Source of the DNA: Pseudomonas cavernicola
GTDB lineage: Bacteria; Pseudomonadota; Gammaproteobacteria; Pseudomonadales; Pseudomonadaceae
Length of the DNA stretch: 64,000 nt
NCBI RefSeq assembly: GCF_003596405.1
Contig: NZ_QYUR01000008.1
Location: 186,001 to 250,000 of the forward strand
Direction: 5' to 3'
Below are positions 53,552-63,722 of this stretch, piece after piece. The notes beneath the pieces were generated by a model. That model was not told where the DNA came from and ran no database searches. It saw nothing but the letters and a program-made list of their open reading frames with translations. Every line of letters begins with the position of its first letter. Within the stretch, counting starts at the first letter, position 1. A program made the position numbers and the translations under genes.

Positions 53552-55411
53552 TTATTCGGCTTCCTTAGGTGCTGGTTGGGGCTGCGCTTCTGATTGTGGT
53601 TGGCCAGGATCGGCTGTTTCGCTGCTTTGCCACCAGGTCATCAGACCGTAGTCGTAGCGGGGCGTGGCGGCTGGGCGGCCAAACTTATTCCAGTAGGCGA
53701 CGCGCCAAGTATCGACGTAGTAGTTGGGTATCACGTAGTGGCCCCACAGCAGCACGCGATCCAAGGCGCGGGCGTGCTCGATCAGGCTCTGCCGGGAGTC
53801 GGCGCGGATGACCCCCTCGACCAGTTGGTCGATCGCCGGGTTGCGCAGACCAATGAAGTTGCGGCTGCCGGGGCTGTCAGCGCTGCTGGAGTGCCAGAAT
53901 TCGCGCTGTTCGTTGCCTGGCGAGTTGGATTGCCCCCACGTGGCGTTGGTCATGTCGAAGTCACGTGAGCGCAGGCGGTTGACGAACTGCGAGGCGTCGA
54001 CCCGGCGAATCTGCATGTCGATGCCCAGTTCGGCCAGGTTGCGCATGAACGGCAGCAGGATGCGCTCCATATTGGTCTGGTACAGCATGAACTCGAACAC
54101 CAGCGGTTTGCCGTCCGGGCCGACCATTTTGTCATTCTCGATGCGGTAGCCGGCATCCAGCAGCAGTTGATAGGCCTTGCGTTTCTGCTCACGAATGATG
54201 CCGTCGCCATTGTTGACCGGCGGCTGGTAGACCTGGCTGAAGACTTCCAGCGGAATCTGCGCGCGTAACGGCTCGAGAATCTTCAGCTCTTTTGCGTCCG
54301 GCAGGGCATGGGCGGCCATTTCCGAGTTTTCGAAGTAGCTGCTGTTGCGCTTGTAGGAGCCGAAAAACAGCTGTTTGTTCGACCATTCGAAGTCGAACAG
54401 TAGACCGATCGCTTCGCGCACGCGGCGATCCTGGAACAGCGGACGGCGGATATTGAAGGCGAAGGCCTGCATGCCCACCGAGTTGTGGTTGGCAATGGCT
54501 TCTTTAATGATGCGGCCGTCGCGCAAGGGCGGGCTGTCGTAACCGGTTGCCCAGTCCTTGGCGGAATACTCCAGGTTCATGTCGAACTGCCCAGCTTTGA
54601 AGGCTTCCAGGGCCACGGACATGTCGCGATAGTAGTCGACGACGATGGCGTCGAAGTTGTAATAGCCACGATTGACCGGTAGATCCTTGCCCCACCAGTC
54701 TTTCACCCGCTCGAAGCGGAGGGTGCGCCCCGCGGCGACGGACGTAATCCGGTATGGCCCGCTGCCGAGCGGTGGTTCGAGATTGGACTTGGAGAAGTCG
54801 CGCGTCGCCCACCAATGTTTAGGCAAGATTTGCAGTTGGCCAAGAATCAGCGGCAGTTCACGGTTACCGGCATGTTTGAAGTCGAAACGCACACGCAGCG
54901 GGTCTTCGGCGACCACCTTGTCGACGTCCGCATAGTAGTTGCGGTACATCGGGTCGCCGTTCTTGAGTAGGGTCTCGAAGGTGAAGATCACATCCTCGGC
55001 GGTGACCGGGGTGCCATCGTTGAAGCGGGCTTTCGGGTTCAGATAGAAGCGCACATAGCTGCCATCTGCCGCCTTCTCGATTTTTTCGGCGAGCAGACCG
55101 TACTCAGTGAAGGGTTCGTCTGGTGAGTGGTAGGTCAGGCTGTCGTAGATCAGGTTGAGCTGATCCGCCGCAACTCCTTTGGGAATGAAGGCGTTGAGGC
55201 TGTCGAAGCCACCGTTACCGGCAAGTCGCAGAGTGCCGCCTTTCGGTGCGTCCGGGTTTACATAGGCGAAGTGTTTGAAGTCGGCCGGGTACTTGGCCGG
55301 CTCGTCATACAGGGTAAGAGCATGTTTCGGCGTAGCCTGGCTGAGGCTGGCCAGGCTCAAGAGCAGGACGCCGCTGCCGTGCAGCAGCAGGGCGCGCAAA
55401 GTGCTCGTCAT
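53552..55411 (-). CDS. Periplasmic peptide-binding protein, YejA-like (second of two)
   Basis: 619 residues from the ATG at 55411, which overlaps the previous stop (ATGA). The signal peptide is MTSTLRALLLHGSGVLLLSL. The SBP family-5 body follows (AYVNPDAPKGGTLRLAGNGG, FNDGTPVTAEDVIFTFETLL, LGSGPYRITSVAAGRTLRFE). The open frame to 55708 is rejected. The C-terminus has an unusual Gln/Pro tail (ADPGQPQSEAQPQPAPKEAE). It serves the YejBEF-like permease. Corresponds to PA1810. Confidence 0.92.
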   Translation of the reverse strand: MTSTLRALLLHGSGVLLLSLASLSQATPKHALTLYDEPAKYPADFKHFAYVNPDAPKGGTLRLAGNGGFDSLNAFIPKGVAADQLNLIYDSLTYHSPDEPFTEYGLLAEKIEKAADGSYVRFYLNPKARFNDGTPVTAEDVIFTFETLLKNGDPMYRNYYADVDKVVAEDPLRVRFDFKHAGNRELPLILGQLQILPKHWWATRDFSKSNLEPPLGSGPYRITSVAAGRTLRFERVKDWWGKDLPVNRGYYNFDAIVVDYYRDMSVALEAFKAGQFDMNLEYSAKDWATGYDSPPLRDGRIIKEAIANHNSVGMQAFAFNIRRPLFQDRRVREAIGLLFDFEWSNKQLFFGSYKRNSSYFENSEMAAHALPDAKELKILEPLRAQIPLEVFSQVYQPPVNNGDGIIREQKRKAYQLLLDAGYRIENDKMVGPDGKPLVFEFMLYQTNMERILLPFMRNLAELGIDMQIRRVDASQFVNRLRSRDFDMTNATWGQSNSPGNEQREFWHSSSADSPGSRNFIGLRNPAIDQLVEGVIRADSRQSLIEHARALDRVLLWGHYVIPNYYVDTWRVAYWNKFGRPAATPRYDYGLMTWWQSSETADPGQPQSEAQPQPAPKEAE

Positions 55412-57237
55412 TGGGCGTTCTCCGTGGGCTTCAGCCACCAGGCCCGCAAACCCAAGGTGTAGGGCGGCGTGGTGATGAAGGCGAACCGGTTGCGGTACGC
55501 CAGGCGATGATAGTTGAGGTACCAATTGGGAATGCTGTAGTGCTGCGAGAGCAGGACGCGATCCAGGGCGCGAGCAGCTGCTACCTGTTCGTCGCGGGTC
55601 TGCGCGGCCAGCAACTGTTCGAGCATGCTGTCGATCACCGGGTGGGCGACGCCGGCGTAGTTTTTGCTGCCTTTGACGCCGACCTGGCTGGAGTGGAAAT
55701 ACTGCCATTGCTCCAGGCCTGGGCTGAGGGTTTGCGGCAGGGTCATCAGAATCATGTCGAAATCGAATTGGTCCAGGCGCTGTTTGTACTGGGCACGATC
55801 CACGGTACGCAGATTGGCCTGAATGCCGATGCTGGCGAGGTTCTCGCTATAGGGCTGGAGGATGCGCTCAAGGTTCGGGTTTACCAGCAAAATCTCAAAA
55901 CGCAGCGGTTCACCGCGGTTGTTCAGCAGGCGTTGCCCGGAGGGTTTCCAGCCGGCTTCGGCTAATAGACCCAGCGCGCGGCGCAGGGTTTCCCGCGGGA
56001 TGCCGCGCCCGTCAGTTTGCGGCACGCTGAAGGGCTCGGTAAACAGGCTCGCGGGCAACTGTTTGCGGTAGGGCGAGAGCAGCAGCCATTCGCGGCCCTC
56101 GGGTTTTCCGACAGCTGAGAACTCGCTGTTCGGGTAGTAGCTCTTGGCGCGCGTGTAGGCGCTATTGAACAACGTGCGGTTGGTCCACTCGAAATCGAAC
56201 ATCAAGCCCATGGCCTCACGCACCTTGCTCTCGGCAAAGGTGGCGCGGCGGCTGTTCATGAACAGCCCCTGGGTCTGCGTGGGGATTCGATGGGGGATCT
56301 CGGCGCGGATCACTTCACCGCGGATGACGGCGGGGAAACGGTAGCCGTTGGCCCAATTTTTCGCCTGATGCTCGATGTAGAAGTCGAATTCGCCAGCCTT
56401 GAAGGCCTCGAACGCGACATCGCTGTCCCGGTAGAACTCCACCGCGACCCGGTCGAAATTGTACTTGCCGTGGTTGGCCGGCAGCTTCTCGCCCCACCAG
56501 TCTTTCACCCGCTCGAACACCAGTTGGCGGCCGGGCAGCACGTGGGTGACCTTGTACGGTCCGCTACCCAGTGGTGGCTCGAAGGTAGTGGCTTTGAAGT
56601 CGCGGTTTTTCCAGTAGTGCTGTGGCAATACCGGTAGTTCGCCGAGACGCAGAATCAGCAGCGGATTGCCGGCCCGTTTGAAGACGAAGCGGATGCGGTG
56701 ACGGCCGAGAATATCGACCCGTTGCACTTCCTGCAGGTTAGTACGGTATTGCGGATGCCCCTCCTTGAGCAGCAGGTGGTAGGAGAACGCGACGTCGTAG
56801 GCGGTGATCGGCTTGCCGTCATGGAAGCGTGCTTCAGGGCGCAGGTTGAACACCACCCAACTGCGATCCTCGTTGTATTCCACCGACTGGGCAATCAAGC
56901 CATAGCTGGAGGCCGGCTCGTCACCGGAGGGGTCGTAGTGCCCGGTGCCGGCCATCAACGGTTCGTTTAGCTCGGTCACCCCATACTGCTGAAAATTGGG
57001 TGTGGACGATGGGCTGGTGCCCTTGAAGGTGTAGGGGTTGAGCGTATCGAAGGTGCCGAAGGCCATTACTCGGATAGTGCCGCCCTTGGGCGCATCAGGG
57101 TTGACCCAGTCGAAATGGGTAAAACTGGCGGGATACTTGAGAGCACCGAACTGGGCATAACCATGGCTTTCGCTGATGGTTGCGAAAGCGGGAAAGCTCA
57201 TGGCCAGGCTGAGGAACAGCAAGAGGAGGGGACGCAT
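55408..57237 (-). CDS. Periplasmic peptide-binding protein, YejA-like (first of two)
   Basis: 609 residues if begun at the ATG at 57237 (MRPLLLLFLSLAMSFPAFAT, a clear signal peptide); an ATG at 57318 is in frame but adds a non-signal extension. Family-5 features: DWVNPDAPKGGTIRVMAFGT, FHDGKPITAYDVAFSYHLLL, LGSGPYKVTHVLPGRQLVFE. It is paralogous to the next gene, so the operon carries two receptors for one transporter, presumably for different peptides. Corresponds to PA1811. It is divergent from the HDOD gene. Confidence 0.9.
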   Translation of the reverse strand: MRPLLLLFLSLAMSFPAFATISESHGYAQFGALKYPASFTHFDWVNPDAPKGGTIRVMAFGTFDTLNPYTFKGTSPSSTPNFQQYGVTELNEPLMAGTGHYDPSGDEPASSYGLIAQSVEYNEDRSWVVFNLRPEARFHDGKPITAYDVAFSYHLLLKEGHPQYRTNLQEVQRVDILGRHRIRFVFKRAGNPLLILRLGELPVLPQHYWKNRDFKATTFEPPLGSGPYKVTHVLPGRQLVFERVKDWWGEKLPANHGKYNFDRVAVEFYRDSDVAFEAFKAGEFDFYIEHQAKNWANGYRFPAVIRGEVIRAEIPHRIPTQTQGLFMNSRRATFAESKVREAMGLMFDFEWTNRTLFNSAYTRAKSYYPNSEFSAVGKPEGREWLLLSPYRKQLPASLFTEPFSVPQTDGRGIPRETLRRALGLLAEAGWKPSGQRLLNNRGEPLRFEILLVNPNLERILQPYSENLASIGIQANLRTVDRAQYKQRLDQFDFDMILMTLPQTLSPGLEQWQYFHSSQVGVKGSKNYAGVAHPVIDSMLEQLLAAQTRDEQVAAARALDRVLLSQHYSIPNWYLNYHRLAYRNRFAFITTPPYTLGLRAWWLKPTENAQ

Positions 57238-57382
57238 CAGGCGAGGGATCCGATCCGTGGCGGCTTTGGGCTTCTTGGTCGGTACAGTAACAGCTTGTAT
57301 CCGCTGGAAAAAGAGCAAGCCCTGTGGCTGGGGAAACGGGCATTATGGCGACATTGGATTAACCCACCGCGAGGTTCTCATC

Positions 57383-58825
57383 TTGGCAACACGCAGCCAT
57401 GGTTTGCAGTCATGGATTGATCGATTAAACAACGCCGAGTTACCTGCTTTGGCTGCAGTAGTGCAGGATCTGCACCGACTGGCTCAGGAAGAAAAGGCCT
57501 CGGTGCAGCAATTGGCCGATGTGCTGTTGCGTGATGCTTCCTTGACCTCCAAGGTGCTGCGCGTCGGCAACAGCGTCTATTACAACCCTTCGCAAGAGTC
57601 GATTCGCACTATCTCGCGGGCCATCGTGTTGATCGGCTTCGATAATGTGCGGCTGATCGGGCTCTCGGTCAGCCTGATCGACGGCCTGCTCACACGCGCC
57701 CCGCGTGAGCAGTTGCAGGAGTTGCTCGCACGCTCCTTTCACGCGGCAGTGCAGGCGCGCAACATCGCCGGTTATGTCCTCTCTAAGCACCAGGAAGAGG
57801 TGTTTATCGCCGCGCTGCTCTACCACCTGGGTGCGCTGGCGTTCTGGGGCTGTGGTGGCGAGCAGGCTGATGAGTTGGCCAGTGCGTTGGCTCAGCCTGG
57901 GGTGGATGCGGACGAGGCGGTGCGTGAGGTGCTGGGCACCAGCTTTCGTCAGTTGACGCAGGGGCTGGTTAAAAGCTGGAACCTGGGGGAGATCGTCACT
58001 CTGGCGCATAACAGCGCCAGCCATAATGATCCCGCCGTGTATGCCGTCAGCCTTGGTACACGTATCAGTGAGGCGGCGTTGGACGGCTGGGATTCGCCGG
58101 GGGTGGAAGCGCTCATCCTGCAACTGGCCGACTTTATCGGGATCAGCCCGGAAGATGCACTGCAACAGGTGCTGGCCAGCGCCGATGAAGCGGTCAAGGT
58201 GGCGGCCACCTTCGGCGCGAGCAAGTTGTGTCGTTTGATCCCGTCGACCGACCCCGAGCTGATCCGTGTGCAGCAAGAGCAGCGCAAGGCGCGTTTGCTG
58301 CAAGCCGATCTGCTGGTGCTCCAGCAAGCGCTGCAGGATCTCGGGCTGATGGTTTCCAAACGGGGCGATATCGGACTGATTCTCGACGCCTTATTCAAAG
58401 GCTTACATCAGGGCGCAGGGCTTGAGCGGGTGATGCTGGCGGTGTTGGCCGATGAACAGAGCCGTTTCCGCGTCAAGCGCGCAGTGGGCGAAGATACCCA
58501 GCGCTGGTTGACGGACTTCGTGTTACCGGCGGAGCAGCGAGAGCAGCCGCATATTTTCAGTTATGTGCTGCGCCACAGGGAGGCGCTGTGGATGGGTGTG
58601 CCGGCCAGCTACAACTTGAATGAGCTAGTGACCCAGCCGATTCGGCAATGCTTGGGGCAGGGAATGTTCTTTATTGCGCCATTGCTGGCGGGGACGCGGC
58701 AGATCGGCGTGCTATATGCCGATAGTCGGGTTTCTGGGCGAGCGCTCAAACATGAGCAGTTCGTGGCCTTTCAGCGTTTTACTCAGCTGACTGGGCGCTG
58801 CCTGGAGGCGCTGAGTAAGCGTTAG
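57383..58825 (+). CDS. HDOD-domain protein with C-terminal GAF-like part
   Basis: 480 residues from the TTG at 57383, which has GAGGT 8-9 nt upstream and begins close to the conserved DRLNNAELPALAAVVQDLHR; the open frame starting at 57176 overlaps the divergent binding-protein gene. The HDOD domain (about 15-210) shows DASLTSKVLRVGNSVYYNPS, then ISRAIVLIGFDNVRLIGLSV. The C-terminal 150 residues fit a GAF domain (QGMFFIAPLLAGTRQIGVLY). HDOD proteins take part in signalling without known catalysis. It is tail to tail with mltD (4-bp overlap). Confidence 0.88.
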   Translation: MATRSHGLQSWIDRLNNAELPALAAVVQDLHRLAQEEKASVQQLADVLLRDASLTSKVLRVGNSVYYNPSQESIRTISRAIVLIGFDNVRLIGLSVSLIDGLLTRAPREQLQELLARSFHAAVQARNIAGYVLSKHQEEVFIAALLYHLGALAFWGCGGEQADELASALAQPGVDADEAVREVLGTSFRQLTQGLVKSWNLGEIVTLAHNSASHNDPAVYAVSLGTRISEAALDGWDSPGVEALILQLADFIGISPEDALQQVLASADEAVKVAATFGASKLCRLIPSTDPELIRVQQEQRKARLLQADLLVLQQALQDLGLMVSKRGDIGLILDALFKGLHQGAGLERVMLAVLADEQSRFRVKRAVGEDTQRWLTDFVLPAEQREQPHIFSYVLRHREALWMGVPASYNLNELVTQPIRQCLGQGMFFIAPLLAGTRQIGVLYADSRVSGRALKHEQFVAFQRFTQLTGRCLEALSKR

Positions 58826-60402
58826 CGGCCGCTGAGATAGAGGGTAATAGTCTGGCCAGGTGTGAGGTCCTGGCTAGTGCGTGGGTTCCAGGTCTTCAGG
58901 TGTTGCATCTCAACTTTGAAGCGTTTGGCGATCAGGTACATCGAATCGCCTTTCTGCACCTTGTAATAGGTGATCGCTTCACGTCCTTTGCTTTCACGTC
59001 CTTTGCTGGCGCTACGCGTCGCGGGTTTGTCGCCTTGCAACGCGAGTGTCTGCCCCGCCTTGACGCCGTTGGCGGAGAGCTTGTTCCAGCGTCGTAGGTC
59101 TTGGACGTCGACATTGTTGGCTTTGGCGATCTGCCACAGGTTGTCGCCATTCTTGACGCGGTAGCTGCGCGGCGCTTCTTCGCGGCGGGCGATATTCTGG
59201 AATAGCGGTTGCGTAGGTTTCACGCCGGGTTGCGCGGGAATACTGAGAACCTGGCCGACGCGCAAGTGATTGCCCGGCAGATGGTTAATCTCCTTGAGGG
59301 TGTTCACCGTCAGGTGATAGCGGTTGGCGATGCCATGCAGGCTGTCGCCAGTGCGCACCCGGTATTCCTGCCAATCCACCAGCTCTTGCGGTTTCATCAT
59401 GGACAGGTTGGCGGCCAGCAGCTCGGCTTTTTCCGTGGGCACCAGCAGTTGTTGCGGGCCATCCAGGGTGATGCGTTTCTTGAAGGCCGGGTTGAGCTGG
59501 TACAGCTCATCTTCGTCAACATTGGCCATGGCGGCGACGCGCGATAGATCCATACGTTGATTGATCTCGACCACTTCGAAATACGGCTCGTTGGCGATCG
59601 GGTCGAGGTTGATGCCATAAGCGTCGGGGGCCATTACCAGCTGTGACAAGGCCAGCAGCTTGGGCACGTAGTCCTGAGTTTCCTTGGGCAGTGGCAGGTT
59701 CCAGTAGTCGGTCGGCAGGCCGAGTTTCTGGTTGCGCTCAATGGCCCGGCTAACGGTGCCTTCGCCGGCGTTGTAGGCGGCTAGGGCGAGCAGCCAATCG
59801 CCGTTAAACATCTCATGCAGGCGCGAGAGGTAATTCATCGCCGCGTTGGTCGAGGCGGTGATGTCGCGGCGGCCGTCGTACCAACTGGTCTGCTGCAAGT
59901 TGAAGTGACGGCCGGTGGACGGAATGAATTGCCACAGGCCGGCAGCATCGCTGCGCGAATAGGCGAAGGGGTTGTAAGAGCTTTCGATGACCGGCAACAA
60001 GGCCAGTTCGAGCGGCATGTTGCGCTCTTCGAGACGCTCGACCACATAGTGGATATACAGGCTGCCACGGCCGCTGGCGCTTTCAAGGTAGGAGGGCTTA
60101 CTGGCGAACCACAGACGCTGCTGCTCGATGCGCGGGTTGATGCCGATTTCGTCCTGGAGTTTGAAGCCGGCGCGCATCCGATCCCAGATGTCCTGGGGTT
60201 TTACCGGTTCTGGCGTGTCTGTCAGCCATTGCGGTTGTTGTTGCATGCCGACCGCCAGATCGGTGTCGCGCCCGGGGTCATCGTCACGACTACTGCCCAT
60301 GTTTTGGCAGCCGGCGAGGGTCGCCGCGCAGACCACTACAAGCGCTCGTGCGGCCCGTGCCAATGCGTCTAAATCTAGTGTCTTGCGAGCTGATGACGAC
60401 AT
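58822..60402 (-). CDS. mltD: Membrane-bound lytic murein transglycosylase D
   Basis: 526 residues. A lipoprotein signal (ALVVVCAATLAGCQN, lipid-attached Cys) anchors it in the outer membrane. The SLT domain shows LLPVIESSYNPFAYSRSDAA with the catalytic Glu and GLWQFIPSTGRHF, then LALAAYNAGEGTVSRAI. Three C-terminal LysM peptidoglycan-binding repeats start at YRVRTGDSLHGIANRY, YRVKNGDNLWQIAKAN and YYKVQKGDSMYLIAKRF. It cleaves glycan strands to anhydromuropeptides. Upstream is gloB on the same strand, about 100 bp away. Matches PA1812. Confidence 0.95.
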   Translation of the reverse strand: MSSSARKTLDLDALARAARALVVVCAATLAGCQNMGSSRDDDPGRDTDLAVGMQQQPQWLTDTPEPVKPQDIWDRMRAGFKLQDEIGINPRIEQQRLWFASKPSYLESASGRGSLYIHYVVERLEERNMPLELALLPVIESSYNPFAYSRSDAAGLWQFIPSTGRHFNLQQTSWYDGRRDITASTNAAMNYLSRLHEMFNGDWLLALAAYNAGEGTVSRAIERNQKLGLPTDYWNLPLPKETQDYVPKLLALSQLVMAPDAYGINLDPIANEPYFEVVEINQRMDLSRVAAMANVDEDELYQLNPAFKKRITLDGPQQLLVPTEKAELLAANLSMMKPQELVDWQEYRVRTGDSLHGIANRYHLTVNTLKEINHLPGNHLRVGQVLSIPAQPGVKPTQPLFQNIARREEAPRSYRVKNGDNLWQIAKANNVDVQDLRRWNKLSANGVKAGQTLALQGDKPATRSASKGRESKGREAITYYKVQKGDSMYLIAKRFKVEMQHLKTWNPRTSQDLTPGQTITLYLSGR

Positions 60403-60501
60403 TGGCTGGGAGGTTATTCCAGGCGAAAGGTCGGGCGATTCTAGGAACGGTACTCAAGGTGGTCAAGTTTTAACCGGCACGCTGCTCAGAAGCCAATGAC
60501 C

Positions 60502-61281
60502 TTAAAACTGATCCTTCCAGGCCCTCAGGCTAGCAAAGACCGCACTCGGTGCGCGGTTTTTGGTGCCGTCCCGCTCGTCGGTTTTCTCTATGACGCTGGT
60601 TACGCTACTGCGTAAAAAGGGGTTGGTCGCCCGCTCCAAGGCCAGATTGGAAGGCAGGCTAATGCGCCCGGCAGCCCGCCAGGCACTGACTTCGGCGAGA
60701 CGTTGAACAATGGCGGGATTCCCCGGCTCTACTGCCTGGGCAAAGCGCAGGTTGCTGAGGGTGTATTCGTGGGTGCAGTAGATTTGTGTGTGGTCCGGTA
60801 GTGCAGCCAGGCGGCTCAGGGAGTGGTACATCTGCTCGGGCGTGCCCTCGAACAAGCGGCCACAACCCGCGGCAAACAAGGTGTCGCCACAGAACAACCA
60901 GGGTTGTTGCGGGTCAGCATGGTAGTAGGCGATATGCCCGAGGGTATGCCCTGGTACTTCCAATACCTGGAACTGACGGCCGAGCACATCTGCTCGATCG
61001 CCCTCATGAAGGGCAACATCGCGCGCCGGGATGTTTTCCCGCGCGGGGCCTAACACCCGGGCACCCGTCGCGGCTTTGAGCTGTTCGACGCCGCCGACAT
61101 GGTCAAAGTGGTGGTGGGTGACGAGGATATCGCTGAGCTGCCAGCCCGGATGCGCGGTCAGCCAGGCTAGCACCGGGGCCGCGTCGCCTGGGTCGACCAC
61201 CGCGCAACGTTGTGTGGCAGTGTCTTGTAACAACCACAGGTAGTTGTCGTTGAAAGCAGGGAGGGCGTCGATCTGTATCAT
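60502..61281 (-). CDS. gloB: Hydroxyacylglutathione hydrolase (glyoxalase II)
   Basis: 259 residues from the ATG at 61281 ([20 protein letters not shown] is the conserved start). The metallo-beta-lactamase metal motif [10 protein letters not shown] is at about 55-64; further ligands lie in [24 protein letters not shown] and the [12 protein letters not shown] stretch. It hydrolyses S-D-lactoylglutathione to D-lactate and glutathione, completing methylglyoxal removal. It is divergent from the methyltransferase-rnhA-dnaQ unit. Matches PA1813. Confidence 0.94.
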   Translation of the reverse strand: MIQIDALPAFNDNYLWLLQDTATQRCAVVDPGDAAPVLAWLTAHPGWQLSDILVTHHHFDHVGGVEQLKAATGARVLGPARENIPARDVALHEGDRADVLGRQFQVLEVPGHTLGHIAYYHADPQQPWLFCGDTLFAAGCGRLFEGTPEQMYHSLSRLAALPDHTQIYCTHEYTLSNLRFAQAVEPGNPAIVQRLAEVSAWRAAGRISLPSNLALERATNPFLRSSVTSVIEKTDERDGTKNRAPSAVFASLRAWKDQF

Positions 61282-61620
61282 GGCCTGAATCGCTAAGCTG
61301 AACACATTGGCGCATCTTAGGCTGCAATGTGCCCGGCTGCTACGCAGGAGGTGCAGAGCCTTCCCCTCAATAACTGCCGGCCTGAGCGAGAGGCCATTAT
61401 TGTGCGGGGCAGGGCAGGAGGAGGTGTTTTGGGCGCTTCATCTGAGCGGTAACTCGTGTGGAGCAGGGGCCAAATGGCCGCGTCCCTTTGGCTGGCACCC
61501 AAAACGCACCATGCTGTGTTGTGAGGCGGGCCAATGGAATGACCATGGCTTGGTTCCATCTCTTGCTAGGCGTTTTGTTGTTCAGTAACGCAAGCAGGGT
61601 TTATTGACGGAGAGGCTGTT
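61282..61620. other. Divergent intergenic region between gloB and the methyltransferase gene
   Basis: About 340 bp without a convincing gene; short frames here have no natural composition. It must hold the promoters for both directions. I see no clear operator or hairpin of note. Confidence 0.5.
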
Positions 61621-62379
61621 ATGACCGATCAGGCTTTCGCTCAGGCCGACCCCGACTGGCTCGCGCTGATCAGTGCGGCGCGTGGCTGGTTTGCCGGGCC
61701 ACTGGGCCAGCTCTTGCTGGAAGAAGAGCGGCGCTTGCTGGAAGACGAACTGGCCCGCTTCTTCGGCGGATATTTGGTGCATTACGGGCCATCGGCCGAA
61801 TTGCCGCCGGGCGCCAAGCAGATTCAGCGAAGTGTGCGTCTGGGCGCGCCGTTGCCGGGGGTCGAGATCGTTTGTGAGGAACAGGCCTGGCCGCTTACCG
61901 AGTCCGCGGCGGATGTCGTGCTGTTGCAGCATGGCCTGGACTTTTGCCTGTCGCCCCACGGTTTGCTCCGTGAGGCGGCGCGCAGCGTGCGCCCGGGCGG
62001 GCATCTGTTGATCATCGGCATCAATCCGTGGAGCAGCTGGGGCTTGCGCCACGTGTTCGCTCGCGATGCCTTGCGTGAGGCGCGTTGTATTGCGCCAACG
62101 CGGGTCAGTGACTGGTTGCACCTGCTCGGCTTTGCGCTGGAGAAACGCCGCTTCGGGTGCTATCGTCCGCCGCTTGCTTCGAGTGCCTGGCAATCGCGTC
62201 TGGGCCGTCTGGAGACTTGGGGCTGTGCCTGGCAAACGCCTTGCGCGGGCTTCTATCTATTGGTGGCGCGTAAGCTGGTGATCGGTTTGCGGCCACTGCG
62301 TCAGGCCCAGCGAGTGCCTATGGGCAATCTGGTGCCAATGCCGGTGGCCAAGGTCAGCCGGCGTGATTCTGAAAAGTGA
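61621..62379 (+). CDS. SAM-dependent methyltransferase-like protein
   Basis: 252 residues. The class I methyltransferase fold is recognisable in its second half: AADVVLLQHGLDFCLSPHGL (motif around strands 3-4), REAARSVRPGGHLLIIGINP (RxLRPGG motif) and an SAM-binding strand less conserved than usual. The substrate is unknown. GGAGAGG precedes the ATG. It is in an operon with rnhA and dnaQ, and matches PA1814. Some relatives are annotated as cofactor-related, but I cannot support that here. Confidence 0.85.
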   Translation: MTDQAFAQADPDWLALISAARGWFAGPLGQLLLEEERRLLEDELARFFGGYLVHYGPSAELPPGAKQIQRSVRLGAPLPGVEIVCEEQAWPLTESAADVVLLQHGLDFCLSPHGLLREAARSVRPGGHLLIIGINPWSSWGLRHVFARDALREARCIAPTRVSDWLHLLGFALEKRRFGCYRPPLASSAWQSRLGRLETWGCAWQTPCAGFYLLVARKLVIGLRPLRQAQRVPMGNLVPMPVAKVSRRDSEK

Positions 62380-62398
62380 CACCTGAGCAGTAGAACTA

Positions 62399-62851
62399 AT
62401 GAGCGAACAGATCGAGATTTTCACCGACGGCGCCTGTAAAGGTAATCCCGGTCCTGGTGGCTGGGGTGCGTTGCTGGTTTTCAAGGGCGTGGAAAAAGAA
62501 TTGTGGGGCGGTGAAGCCGATACCACCAACAACCGTATGGAGCTGACCGCGGCCATCCGCGCCCTGGCAGAGCTCAAACGCCCGTGCGATGTGCGTTTGG
62601 TCACCGACTCCGAATATGTGATGAAGGGCATGCAGGAGTGGCTGCCGAACTGGAAGAAGCGCGGCTGGAAAACTGCGGCCAAGCAACCGGTGAAGAACGC
62701 CGACCTTTGGCAACAACTGGATGAGCAGGTCAACCGCCACCAGGTGACTTGGCAATGGGTCCGCGGGCATACCGGTCACCCAGGTAACGAGCGGGCTGAT
62801 CAGTTGGCTAATCGTGGCGTAGAGGAAGCGAGGAGCTTAAAGCATGCGTAG
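62399..62851 (+). CDS. rnhA: Ribonuclease HI
   Basis: 150 residues. The four metal-binding residues are all present: Asp10 ([15 protein letters not shown]), Glu48 ([10 protein letters not shown]), Asp70 (LVTDSEYV) and Asp134 (NERADQLAN). It removes the RNA strand of RNA-DNA hybrids, including R-loops and primers. It follows the methyltransferase by 19 bp and overlaps dnaQ by 8 bp, a conserved gammaproteobacterial pairing. Confidence 0.97.
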   Translation: MSEQIEIFTDGACKGNPGPGGWGALLVFKGVEKELWGGEADTTNNRMELTAAIRALAELKRPCDVRLVTDSEYVMKGMQEWLPNWKKRGWKTAAKQPVKNADLWQQLDEQVNRHQVTWQWVRGHTGHPGNERADQLANRGVEEARSLKHA

Positions 62852-63590
62852 TGTCGTACTCGATACCGAAACCACTGGCATGCCGGTCACCGATGGCCAC
62901 CGGATCATTGAGATCGGTTGCGTCGAGTTGATCGGCCGGCGCCTGACCGGGCGGCATTTCCATGTGTATTTGCAGCCGGATCGGGAAAGTGATGAGGGTG
63001 CCATCGCCGTGCACGGCATCACCAATGAGTTTCTCGCCGACAAGCCGCGTTTTCGTGAAGTGGCGGAAGAGTTCTTTGAATTCATCAAAGACGCGCAGCT
63101 GATCATCCATAACGCGGCGTTCGACATCGGCTTCATCAACAACGAATTTGCCTTGCTCGGCCAGCAGGATCGCGCCGACATCACCGAGCATTGCTCAGTG
63201 CTCGACACCCTGCTGATGGCGCGCGAACGCCATCCGGGGCAGCGCAACAATCTCGATGCCTTGTGCAAGCGCTACGGGGTCGACAACTCCGGGCGAGAGC
63301 TGCACGGCGCTTTGCTCGACGCCGAGATTCTCGCTGACGTCTACCTGAGCATGACGGGTGGACAGACCAGCCTGTCGCTGGCGGGCAATGCTTCGGACGG
63401 CGATGGCGCCAGCGGCGGTAGCCAGGCCAGTGAAATTCGCCGTTTACCGGAGGATCGTCCGCGTACGCGGGTGATCCGCGCCAGTGCTGAAGAGTTGGCT
63501 GCGCATGCCGCACGGCTGGCGATTATCGAAAAGGCCGCCGGCGCTCCGCCGCTTTGGGTGCAGATGGAACAGCCGAAAATCGAAGCTTAG
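62844..63590 (+). CDS. dnaQ: DNA polymerase III epsilon subunit (proofreading exonuclease)
   Basis: 248 residues. Exonuclease motif [12 protein letters not shown] (Asp7, Glu9), motif II around [16 protein letters not shown], and motif III with [16 protein letters not shown] (His and Asp). The C-terminal tail binds the alpha subunit; a Ser/Gly-rich linker (about 170-195) separates the two. It removes misinserted nucleotides during replication. It overlaps rnhA by 8 bp. Confidence 0.96.
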   Translation: MRSVVLDTETTGMPVTDGHRIIEIGCVELIGRRLTGRHFHVYLQPDRESDEGAIAVHGITNEFLADKPRFREVAEEFFEFIKDAQLIIHNAAFDIGFINNEFALLGQQDRADITEHCSVLDTLLMARERHPGQRNNLDALCKRYGVDNSGRELHGALLDAEILADVYLSMTGGQTSLSLAGNASDGDGASGGSQASEIRRLPEDRPRTRVIRASAEELAAHAARLAIIEKAAGAPPLWVQMEQPKIEA

Positions 63591-63722
63591 GCTGGTGTCG
63601 ACTTACCGGCGTGGGATCTTTTCGTACAGCGTGAAGCAGTGGGGGGTTACGTCCAATCGGGCGAGCCTCTAACCTGAGGGCATAGGCGGGCGAGGTTCCG
63701 CCACCTTCAGGACGCCACAGCG

